This document shows, one piece after another, positions 8,183 to 15,582 of a DNA stretch of 64,000 nucleotides; position 1 is the stretch's first letter, and each line of letters opens with the position of its first letter. Below the pieces are notes generated by a model. That model worked only from the letters and a program-made list of their open reading frames with translations, was not told the origin of the DNA and did not search any database. Both the position numbers and the translations under genes were made by a program. The stretch covers positions 310,001 to 374,000 of the forward strand of contig NZ_VIWT01000006.1 of the NCBI RefSeq assembly GCF_007829815.1, in the 5' to 3' direction. This DNA is from Kitasatospora viridis. GTDB lineage: Bacteria > Actinomycetota > Actinomycetes > Streptomycetales > Streptomycetaceae.

Positions 8183-8611
8183 TCAGCGGCCGACGGTCTG
8201 TTCGAGCTCGCGCAGCGCGGCGGCGGCGAACGAGTGGTCCTGGTCCGGGGCGCCGCCGCCGACGCCGATGGCGCCGACCAGCCGGCCCGCGCGGCGCACC
8301 GGGATGCCGCCGGCGATGAAGAGCAGCGGCCGGTCCAGGGCGGTCGGCAGGGAGTGGAACGGGCCGTCGGGCTTGACCAGGTCGACCAGGTCGGCGGTCG
8401 GGGCGTCCAACTGGAGGGCGGTGTAGGCCTTGCGGGTGCTGGTCTCGCCGGAGATCAGCACCGCCCGGTCGTCGCGGCGGAAGGCCAGCAGGTGCCCGCC
8501 GGCGTCCAGCACGGTGACGCTGACCGCGACCCCGGCCGCCTCGGCGGCGGCGCGGGCGGTGGCGAGCAGGGTCTCGGCCTCGGCGGTGGTCAGCGGGGCG
8601 GTGGCGGTCAT
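8183..8611 (-). CDS. HbpS/GlcG-like (DUF336) small protein
   Basis: 142 residues. The pattern AEAAGVAVSVTVLDAGGHLLAFRRDD, followed by the central STRKAYTAL and the Gly-rich IAGGIPVRRAGRLVGAIGVGGGAPDQD, is that of the GlcG/HbpS family. Members bind haem or small aromatic or aldehyde ligands and often sit beside transporters or redox sensors; the best-studied streptomycete member, HbpS, is secreted, but this protein has no signal peptide, so it is cytosolic here. AAGGAG precedes the ATG. It lies 39 bases downstream of an MFS gene on the same strand and is probably its co-transcribed partner. Specific ligand unknown. Confidence 0.88.
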   Translation of the reverse strand: MTATAPLTTAEAETLLATARAAAEAAGVAVSVTVLDAGGHLLAFRRDDRAVLISGETSTRKAYTALQLDAPTADLVDLVKPDGPFHSLPTALDRPLLFIAGGIPVRRAGRLVGAIGVGGGAPDQDHSFAAAALRELEQTVGR

Positions 8612-8650
8612 GGGGAAGCTCCTTGCGGTAGGTGGTTGGAGGGGTGCGGC

Positions 8651-9859
8651 TCAGTGCCGGACCGGGACGCGCGGCTCGGCCCCGGCGGATTCCGCGCCGA
8701 CCGGCCCGGTGTGCCGGTCGCGGCGCTCCAGCGCGGCCGAGAGCAGGGCGAGCAGCAGGGCCGCGGTGGCGAGAGCGGCGCCCACCCAGTTCGGGGCGGT
8801 GTAGCCGAGGCCGGCGGAGATCACCGTGCCGCCGAGCCAGGCGGCCAGCGCGTTGCCGAGGTTGAAGGCGCCGATGTTCATGGCGGAGGCCAGGGTGGGC
8901 GCGCCGTGCGCCTGGTCGAGCACGCGCTTCTGCAGCGGCGGCACGGTGGCGAAGCCGAGCGCGCCCACCAGCAGGATGGTCACGGCGGCCAGCGGCTTGC
9001 TGTGCGCGGTGACGGTGAACAGCGCCAGCACCACGGCCAGCCCGCCGAGCGAGGCGTACAGCATCGGCATCAGCCGGCGGTCGGCGAACCTGCCGCCGAG
9101 CAGGTTGCCGAGGAACATCCCGATGCCGAACAGCACCAGCAGCCCGGTGACCGCACCCTCCGAGTAGCCGGCGACGTGGGTCATCATCGGGGCGATGTAG
9201 GTGATCGCGGCGAACACGCCGCCGAAGCCGAGCACCGTCATGGCCATCGCCAGGATGACCTGGACGTTGCGGAAGGCGGCCAGCTCCCGGCGCAGCCGGG
9301 TGCCCGCCGGCCGGGGGAGCGCCGGCACCAGCTTGGCGATGCCCAGCAGGCCGACCACGCCGAGCGCGGCGACGCCGGCGAAGGTGGCGCGCCAGCCGAC
9401 GGCCTGGCCGATGTAGGTGCCCAGCGGCACGCCGACGATGTTGGCGACGGTCAGGCCGGTGAACATGGTGGCGATCGCGCCGGCCTTCTTGTTCGGCGCG
9501 ACCAGGTCGGCCGCGACCACCGAGCCGATGCCGAAGAAGGCGCCGTGGGCGAGCGAGGCGACGATCCGGCCGGCGAGCATCACGCCGAAGCTCGGCGCGA
9601 GGGCGGACAGCAGGTTGCCGAGGGTGAACAGGCCCATCAGCACCATCAGCATGGTCCGGCGGTTGATCCGGGTGCCGAGCACCGTCATCAGCGGCGCGCC
9701 GAGGACGACGCCGATGGCGTAGCCGGTGACGAGGAGTCCCGCTGTGGGGATGGACACGCCGTAGTCGCCGGCGATCTGCGGCAGCAGGCCCATGACCACG
9801 AACTCGGTGGTGCCGATGCCGAAGGCCCCGATGGCCAGGGCGAGGAGTGCGAGAGGCAT
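8651..9859 (-). CDS. MFS transporter, DHA1 drug/sugar-efflux type
   Basis: 402 residues, twelve membrane helices. It starts MPLALLALAIGAFGIGTTEFVVMGLLP, with the TM1 motif GTTEFVVMGLLP that marks the DHA1 family containing chloramphenicol and arabinose-type exporters (CmlR/AraJ/YdhP-like). Motif A-like GAPLMTVLGTRINRRTML follows TM2, and signature C lies in the TM5 region (GTYIGQAVGWRATF). GGAAGG precedes the ATG. It is divergent from a MarR gene across a 143-base region with face-to-face promoters, the classic arrangement for a MarR-controlled efflux pump. The HbpS-like gene follows in the same transcript. Confidence 0.9.
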   Translation of the reverse strand: MPLALLALAIGAFGIGTTEFVVMGLLPQIAGDYGVSIPTAGLLVTGYAIGVVLGAPLMTVLGTRINRRTMLMVLMGLFTLGNLLSALAPSFGVMLAGRIVASLAHGAFFGIGSVVAADLVAPNKKAGAIATMFTGLTVANIVGVPLGTYIGQAVGWRATFAGVAALGVVGLLGIAKLVPALPRPAGTRLRRELAAFRNVQVILAMAMTVLGFGGVFAAITYIAPMMTHVAGYSEGAVTGLLVLFGIGMFLGNLLGGRFADRRLMPMLYASLGGLAVVLALFTVTAHSKPLAAVTILLVGALGFATVPPLQKRVLDQAHGAPTLASAMNIGAFNLGNALAAWLGGTVISAGLGYTAPNWVGAALATAALLLALLSAALERRDRHTGPVGAESAGAEPRVPVRH

Positions 9860-9898
9860 GGCTCGCGAACCTTCCGTTGCTAGTGCGTCTTACGAGCT

Positions 9899-9931
9899 TC
9901 GACAATAATTGCACACGCGGCATATCGGCAA
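9899..9931. promoter_or_regulatory. Overlapping divergent promoters between MFS and MarR genes
   Basis: Minus strand: TTGCCG (9931-9926), 18 bases, TATTGT (9907-9902), towards the MFS gene. Plus strand: TCGACA (9899-9904), 18 bases, TATCGG (9923-9928), towards the MarR gene. The two core promoters occupy the same 33 bases, so a MarR dimer bound here would shut both. AT-rich imperfect repeats lie between them; the operator itself is not resolved. Confidence 0.5.
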
Positions 9932-10002
9932 ATGCTGGCAATTTCGGGTGGGGCTTATCCTGGACGCCTGACGCACCCGGAACCGGAAGGAGCCCCGGAC
10001 CG

Positions 10003-10464
10003 ATGACCGCCACCGACCCCGCGCTGACCGCCCTGGCCAACGGATGGGCAGCCCTCTCCCTGCTGCACGGCAGGATCGAGGCGCACGTCGAGCGGGCCCT
10101 GCAGTCCGGGCACGACCTGAGCGTGCGCGAGTACTCGCTGCTCGACGTGCTCAGCCGCCAGCACGACGGCGAGGGCGGCCACCTGCAGATGAAGCAGGTG
10201 GCCGACGCGGTCGTGCTCAGCCAGAGCGCCACCACCCGGCTGGTCACCCGCCTGGAGGACCGCGGCCTGCTCGCCCGCTACCTGTGCCCGACCGACCGCC
10301 GCGGCATCTACACCGATGTCAGTGCCGCCGGTCTGAAGCTCCTCGGCGAGGCCCGGCCGACCAACGACGCCGCCCTGCGCGAGGCCCTCGACGAGGCCGC
10401 CGGCAACCCGGAGCTGGCTCCCCTGGTCAAGGCGGTGGAGTCGATGGACGCGCCGCCGGCCTGA
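10003..10464 (+). CDS. MarR-family transcriptional regulator
   Basis: 153 residues from the ATG preceded by GGAAGGAG 11 bases upstream. The frame is open further upstream, but that part crosses the divergent promoters. The winged helix is clear: SVREYSLLDVLSR (helix 2), LQMKQVADAVVLSQSATTRLVTRLEDRGLL (recognition helix) and RYLCPTDRRGIYTDVS (wing). Helices at both ends form the dimer interface. By location it controls the divergent MFS/HbpS-like operon and itself, probably releasing DNA when a phenolic or drug-like ligand binds. Confidence 0.92.
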   Translation: MTATDPALTALANGWAALSLLHGRIEAHVERALQSGHDLSVREYSLLDVLSRQHDGEGGHLQMKQVADAVVLSQSATTRLVTRLEDRGLLARYLCPTDRRGIYTDVSAAGLKLLGEARPTNDAALREALDEAAGNPELAPLVKAVESMDAPPA

Positions 10465-10536
10465 CCGGGGAAGCCCTGCTGCGCCACCGGTTGACGGTGT
10501 GTCGGGGCCGGGTCGGCTGTCCTGACACTCTGTGCG

Positions 10537-10565
10537 TTGTCGCCGGTGGCGGGCCCGGATAGCGT
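10537..10565 (+). promoter_or_regulatory. Promoter of the FAD oxidoreductase gene
   Basis: TTGTCG (10537-10542), 17-base spacer, TAGCGT (10560-10565), a good streptomycete vegetative match. It leaves a short leader of about 28 bases that carries GAGGGAAG before the GTG at 10601. Confidence 0.5.
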
Positions 10566-10600
10566 GCTCGCACCCGACAGCCGAGGGAAGCAGGTCTCAC

Positions 10601-12025
10601 GTGGCCACGTCCGCCACCGTCAACGGCGGTGTCTCCTACTGGTGCTCCGACATCGGACTGGCCGAGCCGGTGCCCGGTGCGCCCGCCGGGTCGCGGGCCG
10701 CGCTGGACGGGCCCGCCGAGGTTGACGTCGCCGTGGTCGGCGGCGGCTTCACGGGCCTGTGGACGGCCTACTACCTCAAGCAGGCCGACCCGGCGCTGCG
10801 GATCGCGGTGCTGGAACAGAAGTTCTGCGGCTACGGCGCCTCCGGGCGCAACGGCGGCTGGCTCTACAACGGCTTCGCCGGCCGCTCGGTCTTCGCCCGG
10901 CGCTACGGCCGGCCGCGTGCCCTGGCCATGCAGCAGGCGATGAACGCCTCGGTGGACGAGGTGCTGGCGGTCTGCGCCGCCGAGGGCATCGACGCCGACC
11001 AGGTCAAGGGCGGCGTGCTGGAGGTGGCCCGGACCCCGGCCCAACTGGCCCGGCTGGACGCCTTCGTGGCCGAGGAGCACGCCTACGGCCAGCCGGAGGT
11101 GCTGCGGCTGAGCGCCGCCGAGGCCTCCGCGCGGATCGCCGTAGCCGGTGCGCTGGGCGGGAGTTGGACACCGCACGGCGCCGCCCTGCACCCGGCGAAG
11201 CTGGTCCGCGGCCTGGCCGCCGCCGTCGAGCGGCTCGGCGTGCGGATCCACGAGGGCACCACCGTCACCGCGATCCACCCGGCCCGGGGCGCGGCCCCCG
11301 CCCGTGCCGTCACCGCGCGCGGCACCGTCTCGGCGCGCTACGTGCTGCGCTGCACCGAGGGGTTCACGGCCCGGCTGCCCGGCGAGCGGCGCAGCTGGCT
11401 GCCGATGAACTCCTCGATGATCGTCACCGCGCCGCTGCCCGACTCCTTCTGGGAGTCCGTCGGCTGGACGGACCGTCAGACCCTCGGCGACTTCGCCCAC
11501 GCCTACATGTACGCCCAGCGCACCGCCGACGGCCGGATCGCGCTGGGCGGGCGCGGCGTGCCCTACCGCTTCGGCTCCCGGACCGACCACGACGGCGACA
11601 CGGCGGCGCGCACGGTCGAGCAGCTGACCGGGATCCTCACCCGGTTTTTCCCGGCCGCCCGCGGCGTCACGATCGAGCGGGCCTGGTCGGGGGTGCTGGG
11701 CGTGCCGCGCGACTGGTGCTCGACCGTCGCGCTCGACCCGGGCAGCGGCCTGGGCTGGGCGGGCGGTTACGTCGGCAGCGGCGTGACCACCACCAACCTC
11801 GCCGCCCGCACCCTGCGCGACCTGGTGCTGGGCGCGCCCACCGAGCTGACCGCGCTGCCGTGGGTCGGCCACGCGGTGCGCAAGTGGGAGCCGGAGCCGC
11901 TGCGCTGGCTGGGCGTGCACGGCATGTACGCGGCCTACCACTTCGCCGACCGGCAGGAGCGGTCCGGACGGGCCACCACCTCGCCGGTGGCCCGGGTCGC
12001 GGACCTGGTCGCCGGGCGGCACTGA
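10601..12025 (+). CDS. FAD-dependent amine/D-amino-acid oxidoreductase (DadA/DAO family)
   Basis: 474 residues from a GTG after GAGGGAAGCAGG. The Rossmann FAD motif VAVVGGGFTGLWTAYYL starts near residue 47, and SGRNGGWLYNG near residue 85 is the family's isoalloxazine-contacting block; the C-terminus carries AGGYVGSGVTTTNLAARTL, the second FAD contact. This is the gamma-glutamylputrescine oxidase-like branch of the DAO family, which oxidises amines or amino acids and yields H2O2 or passes electrons on. The gene is apparently monocistronic, with its own promoter and a downstream hairpin. There are no neighbours of polyamine catabolism, so the substrate is unassigned. Confidence 0.9.
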   Translation: MATSATVNGGVSYWCSDIGLAEPVPGAPAGSRAALDGPAEVDVAVVGGGFTGLWTAYYLKQADPALRIAVLEQKFCGYGASGRNGGWLYNGFAGRSVFARRYGRPRALAMQQAMNASVDEVLAVCAAEGIDADQVKGGVLEVARTPAQLARLDAFVAEEHAYGQPEVLRLSAAEASARIAVAGALGGSWTPHGAALHPAKLVRGLAAAVERLGVRIHEGTTVTAIHPARGAAPARAVTARGTVSARYVLRCTEGFTARLPGERRSWLPMNSSMIVTAPLPDSFWESVGWTDRQTLGDFAHAYMYAQRTADGRIALGGRGVPYRFGSRTDHDGDTAARTVEQLTGILTRFFPAARGVTIERAWSGVLGVPRDWCSTVALDPGSGLGWAGGYVGSGVTTTNLAARTLRDLVLGAPTELTALPWVGHAVRKWEPEPLRWLGVHGMYAAYHFADRQERSGRATTSPVARVADLVAGRH

Positions 12026-12059
12026 CCGGGCGGCGCCTGGTCGTTCCCGGGCCGCCCGG
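12026..12059. terminator. Hairpin after the FAD oxidoreductase gene
   Basis: CCGGGCGGC (12026-12034) pairs perfectly with GCCGCCCGG (12051-12059) across a 16-base loop, starting directly after the TGA stop. It is GC-rich with no U-tract, as usual for streptomycete terminators. Confidence 0.5.
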
Positions 12060-12064
12060 GCGCC

Positions 12065-12136
12065 AGTCCGTCAGGGCGCGGCAGCCCGTCAGCGCGTGGC
12101 GGTCCGCCAGTGCTCCGCGATCCGTCAGTGCGCGGA
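12065..12136. repeat. 18-bp degenerate tandem repeat, four units, at the CGNR gene stop
   Basis: Units start at 12065, 12083, 12101 and 12119; three of the four contain CCGTCAG, that is CTGACGG on the minus strand. The last unit contains the CGNR stop codon (12125-12127). Because the unit is six codons, further TGA stops recur in frame downstream. It appears to be tandem duplication of a stop-codon segment. Confidence 0.7.
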
Positions 12137-12751
12137 CTTGGCGCGGTTGCGGAAGGCCTCCTGCTTGGCCCGGTTGCCGCAGAGCGCCATGCTGCACCAG
12201 CGGCGGGCGCGGCCCCGGGTGTGGTCCGCGAACAGCAGTGTGCAGGACGGGCCCTGGCACGCCTTCACCTGGCTGAAGTCCTCCTCGGCGAGGAGCGCGG
12301 CCAGCGCCTGCCCGATCGGCAGGAGCAGTGACTCCGGGGCGCGCCAGCGGCGTTCGGTGCGCAGCTCCAGGCCGCCCCCGGCCGTTCCGGCGGTGGCCGA
12401 CAGTCGCACGAACTGCTCGTCGCGGGCCAGTAGTTGGTTGAGCGGCTGGAGATCGTCCGCGTCCGCGGCGCGCAGCGCCCGGCCCCCGGCGTGCCGCACG
12501 AAGGCCCGGAACCACTCGCGGAGGTCGCGCGCCTGGGCGGCGACGCGGTCCAGTTCCCCCGGCATCGCCTGCTCGCGCAGGCGCGCCAGCACCTCGGGCG
12601 GCACCAGGGCGGCCTGCTCCAGCCAGGCCAGCAGTCCCTCCCCGTCGGCGAGCCAGTCGATCGTGGTGGTCGCCGGGGTGGCGATCGAGTTCAGGAAGTC
12701 CAGGCCGAGGGCGTCGGCGACAAAGATGGCCGGCGGCCGGTGGTCGGACAC
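12125..12751 (-). CDS. CGNR zinc-finger protein (ABATE-like N-terminus), putative regulator
   Basis: 208 residues from a GTG with GGGAG upstream. The longer frame was rejected because it covers a good promoter. The N-terminal part FVADALGLDFLNS.......DWLADGEGLLAWL is the usual ABATE-like domain. The C-terminal zinc finger is complete: CQGPSC (residues about 163-168) and CSMALCGNRAK about 20 residues later, four cysteines plus the name-giving CGNR. These proteins are treated as transcription factors of stress or metabolite-responsive operons. Its promoter is back to back with that of the alpha/beta hydrolase at 12901, with shared -35 bases, so it probably regulates that gene and itself. Confidence 0.9.
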   Translation of the reverse strand: MSDHRPPAIFVADALGLDFLNSIATPATTTIDWLADGEGLLAWLEQAALVPPEVLARLREQAMPGELDRVAAQARDLREWFRAFVRHAGGRALRAADADDLQPLNQLLARDEQFVRLSATAGTAGGGLELRTERRWRAPESLLLPIGQALAALLAEEDFSQVKACQGPSCTLLFADHTRGRARRWCSMALCGNRAKQEAFRNRAKSAH

Positions 12752-12788
12752 GGAACACGCTCCCGTCAGTGGTCTCTGCTCGCCCTGA

Positions 12789-12840
12789 AGCGTAACCGCA
12801 CCAACTGCCCTTGACAAGTTACAAACCACCTTCCTAACCT
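12789..12840. promoter_or_regulatory. Back-to-back promoters sharing -35 bases (CGNR gene and hydrolase gene)
   Basis: Plus strand: TTGACA (12811-12816), 18 bases, TAACCT (12835-12840), towards the hydrolase. Minus strand: TTGTCA (12817-12812), 17 bases, TACGCT (12794-12789), towards the CGNR gene. The two -35 hexamers overlap by five bases in the near-palindrome CTTGACAAG, so only one polymerase can bind at a time. Confidence 0.6.
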
Positions 12841-12900
12841 CATAACTGGCGCCAAGGCGGTTATGCGGGCCTCGCGGCGACCTCGACGGAAGGAACGGTG

Positions 12901-13587
12901 ATGTCCCCGAACGACGCGACGGTGCTGCTGGTGCACGGCGCCTGGGCCGACGGCTCCAGCTGGCGGAAGGTGATCGGCCCGCTGCGCGGGGCCGGGGTGC
13001 GGGTGCTGGCCGCGCAGTTGCCGCTGACCTCCCCGGCCGAGGACCTGGCCGCGCTGGAGCGGACGCTCGGGCGGGTCGAGGGGCCGGTGGTGCTGGTCGG
13101 CCACGCGTACGCCGGTGCCGTGATCGCCCAGGTCGAGGACCCTCGGGTGCGGGCCCTGGTGTACGTCGCCGCGCTCGCGCCGGACGAGGGCGAGACGGTC
13201 GCCGCCGTCTTCGGGCGCGCCGCGCCCCACCCTGCGGCGCCCGCGCTGGAGCCGGGCCCCGACGGTCTGATCTGGCTGCCGGAGCCGGCCTTCGCGGCAG
13301 CGTTCGCGCCCGGGGCCACCGCGGCGGAGCAGGGCGTGCTGGCGGCGGTGCAGCGGCCGATCGCGCTGTCCTGCATCACCACCGAGGTGGGCCGGCCGCG
13401 CTGGCGGGACCTGCCGAGCTGGTTCCTGGTGGCGGAGCGGGACCGGATGATCGCTCCCGCGACCCAGCGCTTCATGGCCGACCGGATGGCGGCCCGTCAG
13501 GTGTCCGCGCAGGTCGACCACATGCCGCTGCTCACCGCCCCGGGTGTGGTGGCGGAGGTCGTACTGGAGGTCGTCCGCTCCTCGTAA
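12901..13587 (+). CDS. Alpha/beta hydrolase-fold protein lacking the nucleophile serine
   Basis: 228 residues; the ATG at 12901 sits 6 bases after GGAAGGA, while the adjacent GTG at 12898 is too close. VLLVHGAWADGSSW is the oxyanion segment of the methylesterase/hydroxynitrile-lyase-like hydrolases (EstC group). The nucleophile elbow, normally GHSYGG, reads GHAYAG (VVLVGHAYAGAVI, near residue 66), so the catalytic serine is an alanine; the later Asp and His (ERDRMI, VDHMPLL) are kept. Either it acts without a nucleophile, as some lyase-like relatives do, or it is a ligand-binding pseudoenzyme. It has a strong TTGACA promoter shared back to back with the CGNR gene. Confidence 0.85.
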   Translation: MSPNDATVLLVHGAWADGSSWRKVIGPLRGAGVRVLAAQLPLTSPAEDLAALERTLGRVEGPVVLVGHAYAGAVIAQVEDPRVRALVYVAALAPDEGETVAAVFGRAAPHPAAPALEPGPDGLIWLPEPAFAAAFAPGATAAEQGVLAAVQRPIALSCITTEVGRPRWRDLPSWFLVAERDRMIAPATQRFMADRMAARQVSAQVDHMPLLTAPGVVAEVVLEVVRSS

Positions 13588-13635
13588 CTGTCAAAGCTCT
13601 ATCTATCAGGTTACTTGTCTCCCTGGAGGAACACC

Positions 13636-14487
13636 ATGACTTCCCTCGCCTACCGCTCGGTGGACGTCGACGGCCTGCGGGTCTTCTACCGCGAGGCCGG
13701 CCCCGCCGACGCCCCGACCCTGCTCCTGCTGCACGGCTTCCCGAGCGCCGGACACATGTTCCGCGACCTCATCCCGCTGCTGGCCGGCCGCTTCCACCTG
13801 GTGGCGCCCGACCTGCCCGGCTTCGGCCAGTCCGAGATGCCGCCGCGCGAGGCCTTCGACTACACCTTCGAGCGCCTCGCGGACACCATCGACCGGTTCA
13901 CCGAGGTGATCGGCCTGGACCGGTTCGCGCTCTACGTCTTCGACTACGGCGCACCCACCGGGTTCCGGATCGCGGCCAGGCACCCGGAGCGGATCACCGC
14001 GATCGTCTCGCAGAACGGCAACGCCTACGAGGAGGGCCTGAGCGAGGGCTGGAACCCGATCCGCGCCTACTGGCAGGACCGTTCACCGGCCAACCGCGAG
14101 GCGCTGCGCGCCTTCCTGGCGCCGGAGACCACCCGCTGGCAGTACACCGAGGGCACGCCCGACCCGACCGCCGTCTCGCCGGACGGCAGCACCCTGGACA
14201 ACGCCTACCTGGCCCGGCCCGGAGCCGACGAGGTGCAGCTCGACCTGCTCGGCGACTACCGCACCAACCTCGCGCTCTACCCGCGGTTCCAGGAGTACTT
14301 CCGCCGGCACCAGCCGCCGCTGCTCGCGGTCTGGGGCCGCAACGACCCGTTCTTCCTGCCGGCCGGTGCCGAGGCGTTCACCCGGGACCTGCCCGGGGCC
14401 GTGGTGCGGCTGCTCGACACCGGCCACTTCGCCCTGGAGACCCATGCGGCCGAGATCGCCGCGGCCATCGAGGAGTTCCTCGGCTGA
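13636..14487 (+). CDS. Alpha/beta hydrolase, haloalkane dehalogenase/epoxide hydrolase-like
   Basis: 283 residues, ATG after GGAGGA; an earlier ATG-less extension is ignored. LLLLHGFPSAGHMFRDLIPLL holds the oxyanion HG; LVAPDLPGFGQSE follows. The nucleophile elbow is YVFDYGAPTGFRIA near residue 100, with Asp instead of Ser, the hallmark of dehalogenases and epoxide hydrolases, which form an alkyl-enzyme ester. The acid is in VWGRNDPFF, and the base is in LDTGHFALE. It is a cytosolic enzyme for detoxifying or modifying an epoxide or halide; the substrate is unknown. Its TGA and the stop of the convergent quinone-reductase gene lie four bases apart in the palindrome TGACCGGTCA. Confidence 0.9.
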   Translation: MTSLAYRSVDVDGLRVFYREAGPADAPTLLLLHGFPSAGHMFRDLIPLLAGRFHLVAPDLPGFGQSEMPPREAFDYTFERLADTIDRFTEVIGLDRFALYVFDYGAPTGFRIAARHPERITAIVSQNGNAYEEGLSEGWNPIRAYWQDRSPANREALRAFLAPETTRWQYTEGTPDPTAVSPDGSTLDNAYLARPGADEVQLDLLGDYRTNLALYPRFQEYFRRHQPPLLAVWGRNDPFFLPAGAEAFTRDLPGAVVRLLDTGHFALETHAAEIAAAIEEFLG

Positions 14488-14491
14488 CCGG

Positions 14492-15538
14492 TCAGGCGCC
14501 GGTGCCCTCCCGGAACCCGGTCAGCGTGGTCTTGCCGATCGCCCTGCCGGACTCCAGCAGGCGGTGCGCCGCGCGGAGGTTGGCGGCGTCGACCGGTCCG
14601 AGGTCGCGGGTCGCGGTGCTGGTGATCCGGCCGGCCTCGACCAGGCGGGCGACCTCGGACAGGATCCGGTGCTGCTCGGCCTGGTCCGGGGTGCGGAACA
14701 TCGAGCGGGTGAACATGAACTCCCAGTGGAACGAGATGCTCTTCGGCTTGAGCAGGCCCAGCGGCAGCGAGTCGAAGTCGTCGATCGCGACGATCCGGCC
14801 GAACGGCTTGAGCACCTCGGCGTAGGCGGCCAGGTTGCGGTCGGTGCCGGTGGTGCTGAAGACGTGGTCCACGCCCTCGGGCGCCAGCTCGGCCAACTGC
14901 GGTACCAGCGGCCGCCGGTGGTCGATCACGTGGTGCGCGCCCATCCGGCGGGCGAACTCGGCGGTCTCCGGGCGGGAGGCGGTGCCGATCACGGTCAGGC
15001 CGGTCAGCGCGCGGGCGAGCTGGACGGTGATCGCGCCGACCCCGCCGGCGGCGGCGGTGACCAGCAGGGTGCCGTGCTGGTCCGGGGCGTCCGGGCGCAG
15101 GCCCAGGCGCTCGAACAGGCCCTCCCAGGCGGTGAGCGAGGTCAGCGGCAGGGCGGCGGCCCCGGCCCAGGACAGGCCGGCCGGCTTCGGGCCGACCAGG
15201 CGCTCGTCCACCGCCTGGAAGCGGGAGTTGGTGCCGGGACGGTCCAACGCGCCGGCGTAGTAGACCTGGTCGCCGACCGCGAACAGCCGGACCTGCTCGC
15301 CGACCGCGACGACGGTGCCGGCGGCGTCCCAGCCGAGCACCCGGGGCTCGCCGCCCGGGTCGGCGTTCTGTCGGACCTTGTAGTCCACCGGGTTGACGGC
15401 CACCGCCTCCACCCGGATCAGTAGGTCGTGCGGGCCGGGCGCGGGGACGGGCAGTTCGAGGTCCGCCAGGCTCGCGGGGTCCTCGATCGGCAGGCTGGTG
15501 CGGTAGGCGACGGCGGGCATGGTGGTCGGCGGGTTCAC
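14492..15538 (-). CDS. Zinc-free MDR alcohol dehydrogenase (quinone oxidoreductase-like)
   Basis: 348 residues from a GTG after AGGAGGA. The GroES-like N-terminal domain has RVEAVAVNPVDYKVRQNADPG and LGWDAAGTVVAVG; the Rossmann part has LLVTAAAGGVGAITVQLARAL near residue 160, the NADPH-binding AxxGGVG motif. Zinc-ligating cysteines of alcohol dehydrogenases are missing, so it belongs with QOR/ZADH-type reductases that reduce enones or quinones with NADPH. It ends convergently with the hydrolase at 13636. Upstream by 44 bases is the orphan glycine-betaine-type binding protein on the same strand, so the three minus-strand genes may share a transcript. Confidence 0.9.
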   Translation of the reverse strand: MNPPTTMPAVAYRTSLPIEDPASLADLELPVPAPGPHDLLIRVEAVAVNPVDYKVRQNADPGGEPRVLGWDAAGTVVAVGEQVRLFAVGDQVYYAGALDRPGTNSRFQAVDERLVGPKPAGLSWAGAAALPLTSLTAWEGLFERLGLRPDAPDQHGTLLVTAAAGGVGAITVQLARALTGLTVIGTASRPETAEFARRMGAHHVIDHRRPLVPQLAELAPEGVDHVFSTTGTDRNLAAYAEVLKPFGRIVAIDDFDSLPLGLLKPKSISFHWEFMFTRSMFRTPDQAEQHRILSEVARLVEAGRITSTATRDLGPVDAANLRAAHRLLESGRAIGKTTLTGFREGTGA

Positions 15539-15582
15539 GGGGTCCTCCTGATGGATCGTCAAGTGCGGTGTGTTGGAAGGGG

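Noticed and set aside
9847..10002. Upstream extension of the MarR frame
   Set aside because: It would cross the divergent promoters; the ATG at 10003 has a good GGAAGGAG.
12752..12829. Upstream extension of the CGNR frame to an ATG at 12829
   Set aside because: It covers a strong TTGTCA-17-TACGCT promoter; the GTG at 12751 has GGGAG.
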